64,000 bases of DNA from Aldrovandia affinis (taxonomy: Eukaryota > Chordata > Actinopteri > Notacanthiformes > Halosauridae), in contig JAINUG010000256.1 in NCBI GenBank assembly GCA_029706075.1, positions 434,001 through 498,000 of the forward strand, in the 5' to 3' direction. A program made the translations under genes and the position numbers. Shown one piece after another: positions 1 to 11,703 of the stretch (position 1 is the stretch's first letter; each line of letters opens with the position of its first letter). Under the pieces are notes generated by a model. That model was not told where the DNA came from and ran no database searches. It saw nothing but the letters and a program-made list of their open reading frames with translations.

Positions 1-1118
1 TCCGTTTGTTAACGGAGTCAAGAGGTGGAGGTTACTAAAGCAGCACTTGCACGTTTTGAAACTTTGGCACTTCGCGAAGTGTATTAGACCCAGGGAGATA
101 ATAAGAAGTGGCAAACTTTAGTGGTTTTAGAGCTGTCGGCATGCGCAGCTCTTAGACTACTGCTAGCGCAGAAGGGATTTGGGGGTTTTAGCGATTCGCA
201 GGCGAATGTTTTACATCTGACTTATTAGTAGCCTGCGTGATTCTGTTGATGTTCCTGACCCGCCCTTTTGCGTTTATTAAGTTTCCCTTTGCGATTCGTA
301 ATCCCTTAATAGTTGGAGTAGGTTTATTGATTTTCACTTTATCTTTATTTTCCCCAATTTTAGTGTACTTTCGGTGTTTATTAATAATTGTGTGTGGTTT
401 ATCATTGATTTATTGGGTAAAGTGTTTTAGTTTTATGTTTCCACGTAGGCATTTTCTTATTTTAATTTGATTGTTTCACGGGTTTAGCTTCAGTTTCCCT
501 TTTAGTGTGTTTTCGTATGTTTTGGATTATAGCCTTTCTCTGTTTTAGCAGCGATAGTATGGTTTAGCTTTGGGATTGTCTGTTGAGCGCATTTATCGGT
601 ATTCGTATTTATACGCTTTACGTTGTTCCTTGTTCGGTTTGTTTTTCATTTAAACACGTTTCCTAGGTTTCGTTTGTGGATTTCCATTTACACCCGCCTT
701 CCTATATTTCGGGTTATATTTAGATTTTGGTGGAGGCGCAAATCATTGTTCACGTTTTTGAGTGTCTTTATTTTGATTTATTTTAGATTTCTTGTTTCCA
801 TTCATATACAGCGCCCTGGTTTCTGTTAAGAACTTCCCTTTCTGAATAGTTGGGTTTAGGTTATTTTTCCATTCCAACTCGCTTTTCCAAATTGTTTAAA
901 CTTCTTCCCAGGATAGGAGCTGGGTTTGGTATATGTTATCTTGTAGCCGATAGGGGTTTGGTTTGGTTGTTCAGGCAAACGAAGTGACCTCCCTACCTGA
1001 CCGGCTCTTGTTTTAAGGATAGCCAAGTAAGTGCCAATAAAGTTTGAACATATTACTAAAGTTGTGACGTAAGCCAAAATAAGTTTTTACGCAATAACCA
1101 AGAAGTGACACGCTGAGT
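1..1118. other. Unassigned T-rich stretch before ERV-A gag
   Basis: Short T-rich reading frames only. I looked for an LTR end and a primer-binding site that would belong to the retroviral gag just downstream and saw neither, so the 5' LTR of ERV-A is either outside the window, deleted, or too decayed to recognise. No repeat shared with the 3' LTR at 9651 was noticed. Confidence 0.4.
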
Positions 1119-2359
1119 AGAGCATGGGAGCCAAGGCAGGGAAGATGGGAGGAAGGGAAGGCGCTGCAGAGGGGGTATATTCACGCCAGTAGAAGTGATA
1201 TCGAAACGCCATCCTGAACACAGAAAGCAGATTCAGCGCTACATGAAACTGTGGAATAAGAGAACTACAGGAGCCAACAGTGGCCAAGCGAGGGCACCTT
1301 TGATTTGGTTAGCTGTGAGGAGGTAGAGACTCTTATAAAGCATCATAAACCTCATGATACGAGCAGTAAGCGCATTGGTAAAAGAGCTAAAGAGCAGGAG
1401 GTGTTGCAATGGTTTAAACAAGAAGGGCGCCAGTACAGGGAGTCAGTTAAGACAATAAGGAGTATGTTGGAAGAGAAAGATAAGGAGCAAGAACAAGTAG
1501 CATCAAACCCTATGCCGAGTCCTCCACCTTATCCTTCTGACAAAAATCCCTTTAGGGCAGGCCAGTATATAATAAGAGGTGAGGAAGAAGACGCAATGGA
1601 GATTGAGGGAACAGTGGAATTAGAACCGATAAAAGGAATAGTTAAAATGGTGTTGCGAAATGAGGATGCTGAGGCCCGAGATAGAGATAATGCGGCGCAA
1701 GAAAACCCCAAACCGAGTGCAGTATCATATACACAGAGGAAAAGAATCAGAACAGGTAGGCAGTTACCATTCAAGATTGGGAAAAGAACCTGAACCGGAG
1801 AGTGACAATTCAGAGGAAGTGGCAGATCGACAGGTATATGATAGGGTAGTAGTTAGAGGGGAGAAGAAGAAAAGCAAAGCACTCGTACTGTTAAACCGAA
1901 AGTACAGAACATATCCACTCCTAGAAGCAGCATAATTAGTGAGAGTGAGGAGGAAGTGATACCGCAATTCCCCCTAGTAGAGAAAGCAGGCCGAATACAG
2001 TATGTACCCTGGTCCTTTATGGACATGGTGGGGTTAGCAGGACGACTGCCGGCCCTCACAGAAGGAGCCAGTAAATGGATTGTGTCTCTAGAAGAAAGTA
2101 CAGGGGGAGTCAGGTTAGCTCTCGGGGATATCAAAGCGCTATTGATGCACATAGTTGGAAAGCATGCGACTGGGTCCAGGTCCCGAGATCTACCCCTCAT
2201 GTAACGTTATTAGTAGCGGACGCCTGCATATTTCTCCCAATAGACAGCTCATTAGGAGCGCGGAGTGAGCGCATGAAGGGGGGTCAGGCGGAGTGGAGTG
2301 GAGAAGTCCGAGCAAATAACAGAGCAGGAATAAGAGTGGGTCTTGGTATTACCAGTTAA
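1119..2359 (+). pseudogene. gag: ERV-A gag remnant
   Basis: A candidate gag start at 1119 reads M-G-A-K, as expected for a myristoylated matrix protein, but the frame breaks soon after. The clearest piece is a 162-codon frame at 1305-1793: a charged, probably helical N-terminal part followed by a PSPPPYPSD segment, the PPPY late-domain motif used by retroviral Gag to recruit ESCRT partners at the plasma membrane. After frameshifts, 1956-2204 encodes a stretch with the spacing of the N-terminal capsid domain (PWSFMDM near its start, then LALGDIKALL). No zinc knuckle was found. At least two frameshifts separate the pieces. Assignment rests on motif and order, not on a database match. Confidence 0.6.
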
Positions 2360-3171
2360 GGTGTTTTCAAATTCAAGGTTCGATAGTTTGTCGGTTTTAT
2401 TCATACACCATCTAAGTGTTACTCTTTTGTGCTAGTTTATCTGAGCCCTTTCAATTCCTAATTTTCAGGTTAATTTAAAATATATTTTCCTTCCCCAACT
2501 CGCTCCCCCGGTATAGCTAATACGCTGTCCAGTGTAGTAGTGAACCAGTGTAGAGCGTCAGTTAAGACAACGTATACTGAAGATAAAGGAAGGAAGTATA
2601 TACTAAGTTAAGAAAATAAACAATGATTAGTTAAAATACTTATGTTCAAAGTGGGAATACTATTCTCCCGGCGCTGAATTTTGAGTTGCGGTTTGAGAAG
2701 CTTTTTTCCGCATGTTGTAAATAAACAGCGAACGAATTATTGGCATTGGCAATACCGTAGTATCACGTCGGGAACAGACTCATAAAATGTTATAAATGGG
2801 ATGGAATAACTAAGCAAAATTCCGGTTTACAACTGTGATGCTGTTAGATAAGAACAACAAGTGTCATCTCGTCGCAACTATTTTCAGCCCGAGTGGAAAT
2901 GGAGGGTGAGCGTATTTGGAACATGTGTGTAACGAAACTGCGTGTTTGGACACTGCAGTTAGGATCTCAGTTATTGGAAAAATGGTGAATCGTCATTTGA
3001 GACCGACCAAGTGATTAAAGAAGTGGGAAACAGATTATAGTAATTTGTATGCATGTAGTAGTCTCCCTCTATTTGATGGTCACTTCTTAGATGAGATCGG
3101 TAAATCAAAAAATGTGATCTTGAAAACGGGATGAGTAATACATCATATCCCCACCATATGCTGAATAGTGA
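2360..3171. other. Unassigned, probably ERV-A interior
   Basis: No convincing reading frame or repeat end. It lies between the gag remnant and the start of LINE similarity, so it may be decayed ERV-A sequence. Confidence 0.3.
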
Positions 3172-3849
3172 CACTCACAATCCCACTAGAGGAGGTGCAG
3201 CGGGTGGTAGATAGAGCTAAACTAAATAAAGCTGTGGGTTTTGAGGACCCCCTAATGAGGTCCTTAAAACTCCTAATATGTTGAATATTTTACATTGTTT
3301 ATGTCAAACGTGCTTTCATAGTGGCATTATTCCATCTGTGTGGAATAAATCTATAATCAAACCCATCCCTAAATCTTCAAAAGCTGATCCGAGAGTTCCT
3401 TTAACTTATAGAGGCATCAGTTTGATCAGTACAGTTTATAAATTGTATTCAGGTGTCCTTAGTAATAGACTTAATAATTACCTAGATTGTCATGGAATGT
3501 TGGTGGATGAGCAGAATGGTTGTAGGAAAAATAGGGCAAGTATTGATCATATTTATGTCATATCCTCTGTGGTGAGAGCGCAACTGCAAGAGGGTAAAGT
3601 CATGTTCGCTTGGTTTGTTGACCTTAAGAAAGCTTTTGATTGCATCAATAAAGATCTTTCGGAGTATAAGTTAATTTCTTCTGGTATTGATGATAAATTT
3701 ATAATGCCATCAAAGTCTGGTATAAAACCCCAGTTGCATGTCTACAGTTAAATAATTTTAGGATCGACTGGTTTCCTACTCCATTTGGGGTGAAGCAGGG
3801 AATCTAGGTATATTGATTGACAATGTGAACTTAACCCCCTGAGGTCGAC

Positions 3850-3867
3850 GGGAGCGGCGCCGCTCCC
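3850..3867. repeat. Perfect 18-bp palindrome near piggyBac end
   Basis: GGGAGCGGCGCCGCTCCC is its own reverse complement and starts 15 bp inside the left terminus. The same palindrome is present in the second copy at about 63660-63677. It could form a GC-rich cruciform or be a transposase-binding site; the sequence alone does not decide. Confidence 0.9.
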
Positions 3868-4214
3868 AGCAGCAATAAAAGTATATTACTATTTCTAACT
3901 TCGCGATATTTTATCATACACACGCGACAAAAACATTGACAGAAACCTTAGAATCGCGACTTTCCGATTTGAGCACTGGCAAATCAAATGGGATTTTTTA
4001 AATTAGGTTAATTAGACCAAAAGTAAACCTTGTTTTTTACTCTGTTTTTACCTTTTAGTACCGTCCCCCTTCTATTGACATGGTAACTAGGTGCGAGTTT
4101 CGGGAGGTGTGGGGAGGGGCGTGGGGCCATGTGTGAAAACGCCGGCGTAAACAAACACAAACTGTCCCGACAATTTGAAGCAAGATTTTATACAGACATA
4201 CAATTTTATTCAAG

Positions 4215-5030
4215 ATGGAAAGATTTTCTGCGCTGCAGTGTTTGAGAGCATCGATGGAAAGCGACGAAGACAATAACTGACGAAGAGTAAGTAACTATAT
4301 TTGATCTGCCATGTTATCAAATACTCGTATATATATTCAATATATGAATTCCGTGTGTTAAATTGCAGCGTAAACAATGTCCCGACATTATATCGGATCT
4401 TGTCTGTGTTTACGGTTGCGAGCTGCCAGCAACAGACGGTGTATGCTGATATTTATTTTATTTACCATATTTTCAAATACTCGTGAAAAGTATTCGACTG
4501 CTGCGAATAATTAACGGGAGGATATTTAACCAGCTGGCATTCTGTTTCGCGCGCTTGGACATTATCTAGCTTAGCTTGATAATACCTATTGTGATTAATG
4601 TTTCTTGCCTCTCGAGAACTTGTTTGTTCGTGTGCTTGTTGTTGTTTAGATTCCCAGCGTTTAGTTTATACCACGTTTTGGATACGTGGATTTACCTGTT
4701 TACTTTGATTTGTTTGTTCCTGTTCGTTGGTTTTGTTTTGTTTGTCTTTCCGTGTCTTCGCAGACACGGATTTTGCTTTCGTTTTCCGACAGACGTTTAA
4801 CGATAAATATCTTAAACCCAGAAAACGGGCTACTTTTGATCATGTGCCTGTGTCCACTGCCAAACACTCTGGATGTTGGCAAATTGGCTTCTGTTGGTTG
4901 CAATAAATGTGTACTCTGCAAGATGTCGGGAAACAGCGGTTTGTGACGTTCCCTTGTGTCTACAGTTGACCAGAAACTGTTTTGAGAAGTGGCACCAAAG
5001 ACTGTGAAAGAACAAATTGTCTCACCATGT
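4215..5030 (+). pseudogene. piggyBac transposase remnant
   Basis: At 4215 a short frame starts MERFSALQC and runs through an acidic stretch (ESDEDNN) to a stop, which is the shape of the N terminus of a piggyBac transposase. Near 4900-5010, in shifted frames, lie CNKCVLCK and later CFEKWH, the form of the C-terminal cysteine-rich zinc domain that binds the element ends. The catalytic DDD domain between them is absent or unrecognisable. This supports descent from an autonomous element by internal deletion. The frames are broken, so no protein is expected. Confidence 0.5.
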
Positions 5031-5835
5031 TTTAATTTGGAATGTTTTGTATATAGTTTGTTTTCAATGAATCTTCCCAAATGAAAAAAACTTTCTGCAT
5101 GGCTCACTGACTATTGCTTACTCTGATGGCTTTTCTCTTTGTCTGGCGGCCTTTGAGAGAGAGATGGCCCATCTGACAGATTTTACAGGTGTGGACAAGC
5201 CTCAGGTGTGGATCATGAATATTCTTGAAATTAGCATATAGCCCTCCCACAGCCTGAAATAAATGTGACCAGTTCTGATAAAAACAGGTTTTTAGCTATT
5301 TAGATCTCAGATGTGCTAAACTATTTTCACACCCTTACATAAACAAGACCTTGATGAACAAACGCATATTGGCAAAACAATTCGTCACTATAGTTTAGTG
5401 TGTGCTTTCACAACTTTTGTGACGGCAGAAAAATTTACTCTTTATAACTTGTGTGTTTGTAGATCTATTTACAAGCTGCATATGATACTGACCACACTAT
5501 TGATGGCATATAAATGTAGCTGTGATTGTCCTTCAAATAAAAATATCAAACACTTTGGAGTAAGTGTGTGTTAAGTTGATGAAATTGAGATAAATATCAG
5601 ACCATGCCAAAATCAAAAACCTCCTCTAAGCTTAGCACGGACCTCAGAGGGTTAAGTATTCTGTTGTACGCTCATGACATTGTGTTGATTGCCGAGAAAG
5701 GGTTTAATCGCAAAACATGCTGAATCTCATGAGTTTATGGGGTAGTAAATGGAGACTTGTTGTTAATAGTGAAAAACACAGATTATACATTTTAGAGAGC
5801 AATACGAACAGCAGAGCAGTGATATATTTCAGTTT

Positions 5836-7879
5836 GTATCAGTGCCCTATCGACGAGTATTGATAATAGACTGAAAGGTCTAGATTCAAAAATAACCGAC
5901 ATAAACGAGTTCAGGAGTGATAAAGTAATAATAGTGCCGCAAGTGCAAGCAGAATTAAGAAACCAGGAATAGATTAGGAGGGTAAAATGCATAGATAGAG
6001 ACATTCAAGATGTACATTAGAATAAATAAAAGGGAACGGAGGAGGAAAGGGAGAGAGACCCAAAAGTGAGCGTAGTGCACACTATTAACTTAAATCAGTA
6101 GTGCATTTAAAAACCTGCCCAAACACATAGGCAGGAGCAGTTTTCCTTTTAGAAAAGATTTACTGAACTTGTATCTCAGATACGCCCGAGGTGGGTGACC
6201 TTATGGCGAATATGAAATTAAAGAAATGTATGGTACGGCGCCATTTCGAGCTTTGTAGGGTTAAGGTGCTCTTTCAAAAATGCATATTTGGGCATGCACG
6301 CATCACACACAAAGCTTCAGGGTTTTCAGTTTGGGCGGTGTATTTCACTCTGATGCGTGCGCGCACAACCAAAAACAGATCTGGTGATACTCACCTCTCC
6401 AAAGTGTGAGTTATGGCGTGTCATGGTGAAGGAGGGGGAGTTAAACCCGCTCGTGGAGGCTGACAGAAACCCCCGCGAGCAGAGGGCTAAGTGGATTGTC
6501 AGATAAGATCAGTCCTTTAGGAATGAGCTTCGTGATTTACCCAAAGTATAGCAACACGGGAGGAGTTAATTCAGGGGCAATGGGCGAAATTCCTAAAGCC
6601 AACAGTCATCTCAGGGAAGAGAGGGTTATTATTATTACTAGCTAAATACTCTGATGTTCTTCATGCTATCTGAGTGTTAGACCGCTCGCCTACGGGCGAG
6701 GCAATTATAAAACCTTCAAACATAAGATCACAGTCTCGCTTCCTTTGACAATAGAAGTGGTAAACAACAAGTAGTTAAAGTAATGTGATGATAACATCCG
6801 CTAGAGGGGGCCGCAGCAATTCCAATGGTCCAGTGCACGGTTGACCATAATAGGTGGTCAGGGAAGCCCTCTCCTTCTATTCTCGTAGGAGGATTGGAAG
6901 CCCCACATTGGAAGCTGCGGAGTCTGTGGTGGATGACACCATCCTGACCTGAGATAAAGGGTGAGACTGTTTTCTGGACAATTAACGTTAGGTAAGCAAA
7001 ACACCAGTGCAATAGAATAGTCCCGCTCATGGGACTGTTTTCTAGTGCAAAAGTGGCAAAGGAGGAAGTTTAGGAGGAGTTGGGCGGAGTAACTGTATGT
7101 GACACTTACCGCTCGTGGGTAAGTGATTGAAAAGGTCTAGGGTTGGGAACTTTGAAGGAGTAGGAGTCAATACCATAAGAATGGTCAAATCAGTGTAAAG
7201 CAGTGCAACATTAATAAAGGTACAACACAAGGCAAGATGATAGTGGGGGACATGATTGAAAAGGTCAATGGAAACTGAATGTGACTATGAGCAAAACTCT
7301 CATGGGAAATAAGGGAAACGAATATGACTGCGAATGAATTGAGTAACTAGAAAGTGAAAGGTTGAGGGCGACAGCCTGGGTAAAAAGGGAAAAGGAAAGG
7401 TGTTTTAATTTATTTTTGTCCATTTGAGGAGCAGGATGAGCAACAAAGGAAGCAAGACGTCGTGTCGCCCTGATCCGCTGACCAGGCCGGGGAAGGTGAG
7501 GTATAAGAAATGGGACTAAGGGTCGTGAATCAAGAGCCCTTACGACCCCATAGGGGGTAGGGGAAGGTCAGGCAAACTACTTTGGAATGCATGCTGTGAA
7601 GGAAGGTTCGGTGCCAGGCTATCGGAGATTGGCCGCAGCTGCATTCCCTTATCAAAAAGCCTCCACTTTGACGATGGGGCAATCAGTAATACTATATACG
7701 TCCCATCAATTACATGCAGTACGAATACATGGTGGTTGCCCTATTTAACAAGGATGGTGGCGGCTCAAACGCTAAGGAGAGGGTGAAACCTGAGTAACGT
7801 ATAAGAACAGGAAGACCCTTTGCGCCGATTAGGCACCTCCCACCACCTGATGCATGATAGATTATGTGGAGAGGATTGA
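5836..7879 (+). other. Decayed ERV-A interior (pol expected)
   Basis: By position this should be pol between gag and the integrase trace, but no reverse-transcriptase or RNase H motif could be read. 6191-6409 is an open frame with no recognisable domain. The segment 6441-6490 has weak inverted arms (GCTCGTGG and CCGCGAGC) but no clear transposon structure. Confidence 0.3.
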
Positions 7880-8040
7880 ACGAATTGAACAAAGCAAGAA
7901 GTGACATGCTAGTGGTGGTGGATAGGCTTAGTCGGTGGGTAGAGGCGACACCTACAAGCAGCGCAGATGCAGGACAACAGAGACGACAGGGGACAGAGCA
8001 GGATGAGGTAAAGGTAAGTTGTCTAGACACCCCTATGAAT
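7864..8040 (+). pseudogene. ERV-A integrase core trace
   Basis: Within a 126-codon frame, residues about 17-40 read MLVVVDRLSRWVEATPTSSADA. This is the integrase catalytic-core strand in which the first DDE aspartate precedes the conserved W-V-E-A. The rest of the core, including the second aspartate and the glutamate, is not found, so only a fragment survives. It is the best evidence that ERV-A once had a retroviral pol. Confidence 0.65.
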
Positions 8041-8089
8041 GTTCCACCAGAACATAAGGCAAGGAGTGCGCCCACTATCAAGGCTATAT

Positions 8090-8244
8090 CAATATTTTCT
8101 CCTTGGATTCAAGTCATAAGAGATGCAGAGTGGATAAACCATTTATGGTACAATCAACAGAAATTTAGTAGCCACACAACATTATCATTACAAAGAGTAA
8201 AGGAACAGTTACAGGGTGGAGGCTATAAGAACCAAACACGCTAA
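8090..8244 (+). pseudogene. Possible ERV-A env transmembrane trace
   Basis: The same open frame that holds the integrase trace continues into a segment with WINHLWYNQQKF followed by a leucine and glutamine-rich helix. This resembles the heptad region of a retroviral transmembrane subunit. No disulfide motif or membrane segment follows. The direct step from integrase to this segment implies a large deletion. Low confidence. Confidence 0.3.
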
Positions 8245-8552
8245 AATACATTAGGAGAAATAGCGAAGTGGGTGGGGTTGGTTAAATATATCTTGGAAAG
8301 TAACGTTGGGAAAACATAGGAGAGAGTATAGGATTGGTAACAGTGATGTTGTTGTTTGCCTCATGCTGCCTAAATTCCCATTATCCAATCCCTAATGAAA
8401 GATAATAGGAAATACAAGCGAGCAGTTTCTGGTTACAGTGGGCCCAATAGAGGACGTGGGGGATGCAGACGCTGAGGTGAAGCGGGTCACGCCTGCTGCC
8501 CCGGAATGGAGTGAACCAATGGACGTGTCGCCGCACGGCGTAAGGGGGTGGG

Positions 8553-8900
8553 GTGTTTCACTGTACATGTCATCCAAATAGGACCCAACAGTATCGAGAC
8601 AGGAGAGGAAACCCGGTGAATGCCAGAGGGGACCCACTCAATTGCCCGTTCGGGAACCGCCTCTGCGAGTACGGTGTGAGAGGAGGCGCTGGTCGGGAGT
8701 GCTGGAACTACCATCCCCTTGCCAGCAAGCTGGGGGAGGATCCCCGGTTCCGGGCCGGCTACGTGGGTGACAGCCCGGATGGAGGAGACGGCGCCAACGG
8801 GACGAGGGGCAGTGATCCGACACGTTGTACATCATGCGGGCTGAGGCGACCTCTCCTCGGGAATGACCCTCTACGGTGTGCAGAACACCTGGGTCGATGA
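8553..8900 (+). CDS. Unrecognised GC-rich, Cys/Arg-rich frame
   Basis: A 115-codon open frame, beginning at GTG after an in-frame stop, in a segment visibly richer in G and C than its neighbours. It contains CTCH near the N terminus, later cysteines in CPFGNRLC and REC, and a C-terminal CTSC...RCAEH arrangement (C-x2-C-x12-C-x2-H) that could bind zinc. Glycine, arginine and proline are frequent. It lies where env of ERV-A would be expected, but I do not recognise it as env or anything else. It may be a chance frame in GC-rich DNA. Confidence 0.25.
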   Translation: MFHCTCHPNRTQQYRDRRGNPVNARGDPLNCPFGNRLCEYGVRGGAGRECWNYHPLASKLGEDPRFRAGYVGDSPDGGDGANGTRGSDPTRCTSCGLRRPLLGNDPLRCAEHLGR

Positions 8901-9640
8901 AAACATTTACACTGAATACATACGCAAAATGAACTGAAGCGTGAACACGCACAGGAGCCTGATGCTCCCTTACCTATGGCAGATAGATTAACACACACAC
9001 ATAGTTATCTCACACCCATGCTGCCAGAGAAAATCATGAACTGCAACGAGTGAATGCAAGGCCACCTCTCCTCTGTCCATGGCTCCAAGGGTTTCGACGC
9101 AGGACCATGAAAGAAGAGAAGACATTACCCTGCTTAGCAATTATATGTAACCCCATGTAACTAAACCCTGGCGGGTTTTATTATCCCTGTAACCATGTAT
9201 GAGGTTTAAATGTATGATGCTTAGGAATGAACATGTAATCAGGTTAGACCGAGCTCAGCTTGCATTGAGCATCGTTGTGAATTTATGGCCACGATTTACC
9301 CTGTAAGTGTTATGCAGGCGGCCTGAGCGATAAAGGAAGACTCCTACCACCATAGCGACAGGTGGTATCAGTGTGGGGGCGCCACACGATGCATGAACAA
9401 CAAGGGTACTCGCATGCCCTGGCAACGTTCTGCAGCAAAGCTTGAGTCTGACTAAGTCGTGCGGGCGCAGCCTGAGTAACGGCTGCTGGGCTAATCGGTT
9501 TACTAGTGGCGCAAGAGAAGCAACAGAGTGGCCACTAGGGAATCTGTTGAGTTATTTACTCATCAACGAGCCGATGTGAGCTGATCAGGTTTATTCTATT
9601 TTGTTGGCATGATATGTATGACTGTGACTTGTAAGTCACA
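8901..9640. other. Unassigned, ERV-A 3' interior
   Basis: No supported gene. It leads directly into the purine tract and 3' LTR, so it is probably the former env/3' untranslated region of ERV-A. Confidence 0.3.
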
Positions 9641-10905
9641 GAGGGGGGAATGTGGTGGATTTTTTTGAGAAGATAGGACAGTAGGGGGTAGGAAACAGGA
9701 CTCGTGACTCAGACGCCAATTCCCAGGTGAAGCATTGTATTATTATATTCCTGTATAATGCAATGGGACCACATCGCCGTGGAATGTGTACTCTCTGTTG
9801 TGGGCCGCTTTGGATGGAAGCGCCTGCTGAAGGGTATGAGATCATTGGCCACACTTTGCCTCTGTGATTCTAGGGGGGTTGTTTGGGGCTGGGGTTGTAT
9901 GGCCGGCTAACTGCAGATAACCGCCAGCATGATGTTTTAGTATCACACAAACATAAATAGTGTCTGTAGATAAGGTAAAGTGACACGTTGAGGCCGTAAA
10001 AACACGAGCAGGCGGCACAGATCACAGGCCTTAAATACAATGAACACAGAGAGGAGACAAATGTAAATCTGAGTTGGAGATCCACGGACCCGTTAGTACA
10101 GTCGTAAATTATTCCTGTCTAACAAAGTATGTGCACGGGAGGTCCGAGACTTGAAGTTGGACTGTGCCCCACTCACGATTTAATCAAGAACCCCCACCCC
10201 ACCAGATGGGGCTGTCAAAAGACGGGGCTCCTGTCATTTGAATTTATGGGCTCCGCCAAGCGCTGCTCTTAAGCAGAGAGGGACAGAGCTAAATTCCACC
10301 ACACTTTAAATGTTTAACTTTGTAATAGAGATCCTGTATATACATATTTTGCCAGCATTTGGGTTGCATAACAAGCATATTAAAATTATAGATCACTGGC
10401 ATTAGGCCATTGAATAAAGTATGGGGCAAAAATGTATTCCTGTATTAATAAAGCTGTTATTAAGTTAAACAATTTAAGCAAAGGCATAATACACAGTTGG
10501 GGCAGCTCAAGGTTGGTTATATTTGTTTAGGGGCCGTGTATGCCAGCCCAAGGCTGGTCATTTCTGCCTAAGTCTATGTATGTTTGCTCAAGATTTGGCT
10601 ATGTCTGTTTATCCTTTTATTAATCTGTTAAATGGGGAAAGAATAAAAAGGCGAAATTGAAGGGGCCTCAGAAGGATGGGCCTCTACGAAGCCAGGGGGA
10701 GGGGTTGAGCCAGGGGGGCGTGGTGGCCAACCTCCAAGAAGGAATTGAGGAGATTAAAAATGTGTGCACGGAAGAGGGGGGCAACTGTTTTTGCGCAAAT
10801 TCAGCCAGGTTGTTGTATCTAAACTTGTGTTATATACAATAAACCGTATTTACCTCAGACTCTGACAATTGTGCTGTTTTGGGGCAGCGTTCGAATTCTA
10901 CAACA
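9641..10905 (+). mobile_element. ERV-A 3' LTR with polypurine tract
   Basis: GAGGGGGGAA at 9641-9650 is a polypurine tract directly followed by TGTGGTGGAT, the usual start of an LTR. Two ends are possible. One is 10303, where ATTCCACCACA is nearly the inverted complement of the start and would give a 653-bp LTR. The other is 10905, ending TCTACAACA, which gives about 1,255 bp and includes a TATA-like AATAAAAAG (about 10641) and an AATAAA polyadenylation signal at about 10839, some 65 bp before the end. I favour 10905 because a functional LTR needs that signal. The matching 5' LTR is not in the window. Confidence 0.6.
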
Positions 10906-11703
10906 GTCTCAATAAAGAGTTTGGACTCCTTGTGTGCTACCACCTCACTAAAAGTGACAGTTTTCAGAGTGCAACAGCTTCAGTGCATCTGAGATGGATT
11001 AGGTAAAGCCAGTGATGTTAAATACAGAATACAGACAGCTCTCCTCCGGAGCCAGACAGTCTGGATGTTTTCAGATACAAGACATTTGGTCAGCTGTGAT
11101 CATATAGCTCAAGTGGTAGGTATAGTAAATCTATCATATTTGAAAACACACTAGATCAGGTTGTGTCTAATGTCCTTGAATTTTAAGTGACTGTCTTTTT
11201 TTGTATGGTTTATTTTATTTTTTATTTTTTCATCTGAATGAAACCATCATATTGAATAAGGGAACTCAATTAAATACTGGGGCTAATAGATTGTGATGCA
11301 TATGTCAGAATGTGAAATGTGGCATGAGAATACAAGATTGAAAACTGCTGAAACAATTATTGGACAATTCACTATTTTACATACAATACATGGAGGTAGA
11401 ACACAGGAGTCGACAAACAGCCTGGTAAAATAAATACACTGTTTGCACCACAATTCTGTGTTTAAGAATTGCAAGTACAAAGGATGTCAAATTGACTTGA
11501 GTCAGTAAAAGTTTATTTTGTAGCAGTAGGTACTGTTTCAAATGTAATCTTTCCTGTATCTCTAAAGCCCCTATCCCACATGGTTTCCTGCAACATTGCT
11601 GGACTGGGTATGGTAGTGTTTTTCATCATTCCCATATAAGTCTCCTATACAGAAAAAATCAGTGTACAGTCTGTTCCCACATGACGTTATCATTCTGGAT
11701 AGA
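10906..11703. other. Unassigned flank
   Basis: AT-rich, no frame above chance and no recognisable repeat. It may be host DNA flanking ERV-A. Confidence 0.4.

Larger units (their letters stand above)
3835..5651 (+). mobile_element. piggyBac-type transposon copy 1
   Basis: A 1,817-bp element flanked by TTAA on both sides (3831-3834 and 5652-5655), the invariant piggyBac target duplication. Ends are CCCCCTGAGGTC on the left and, inverted, CCCTCTGAGGTC on the right. The left end carries an 18-bp perfect palindrome. Inside are the first coding exon and the C-terminal cysteine-rich part of a transposase, with the catalytic middle missing, so this copy is non-autonomous. It is inserted in a LINE reverse transcriptase. 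A second copy starts at 63645 in the same orientation. Confidence 0.88.
3172..5835 (+). pseudogene. LINE reverse transcriptase, split by piggyBac
   Basis: The frame around 3180-3250 has the usual LINE linker (EEVQ...AKLNKAVGF). 3278-3751 encodes the fingers and palm (PIPKSS.., YRGISLIS, DEQNGCRKNRAS, then FVDLKKAFDCIN, motif A). A weak PFGVKQG motif follows near 3780. The frame then stops at the piggyBac end (3835) and resumes directly after it at 5656 with LLYAHDIVLIAE, the motif C region, in which the first catalytic aspartate of the usual YADD is a histidine. SKWRLVVNSEKT follows. The resumption in the same frame across the TTAA shows the piggyBac inserted in the palm. The element is 5' and 3' truncated. 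Clade not assigned. Confidence 0.75.
1119..10905 (+). mobile_element. ERV-A, decayed endogenous retrovirus
   Basis: The parts seen in order on the plus strand are a gag remnant (1119-2359), a short integrase trace (about 7880-7990), an env-like trace (about 8090-8244), a purine tract at 9641-9650 and a 3' LTR starting with TGTGGTGGAT at 9651. A LINE carrying a piggyBac (3172-5835) interrupts it. No long frame survives, so this is an old, inactive copy. The 5' boundary is unknown. The PPPY motif in gag and the WVEA-type integrase core support a retrovirus rather than a Ty3 element. The placement of all parts in one provirus is inferred from order and strand. Confidence 0.6.

Noticed and set aside
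6441-6490. TTAA-containing segment with weak inverted arms, possible piggyBac MITE end
   Set aside because: The second flank reads CTAA rather than TTAA and no matching second terminus was found.
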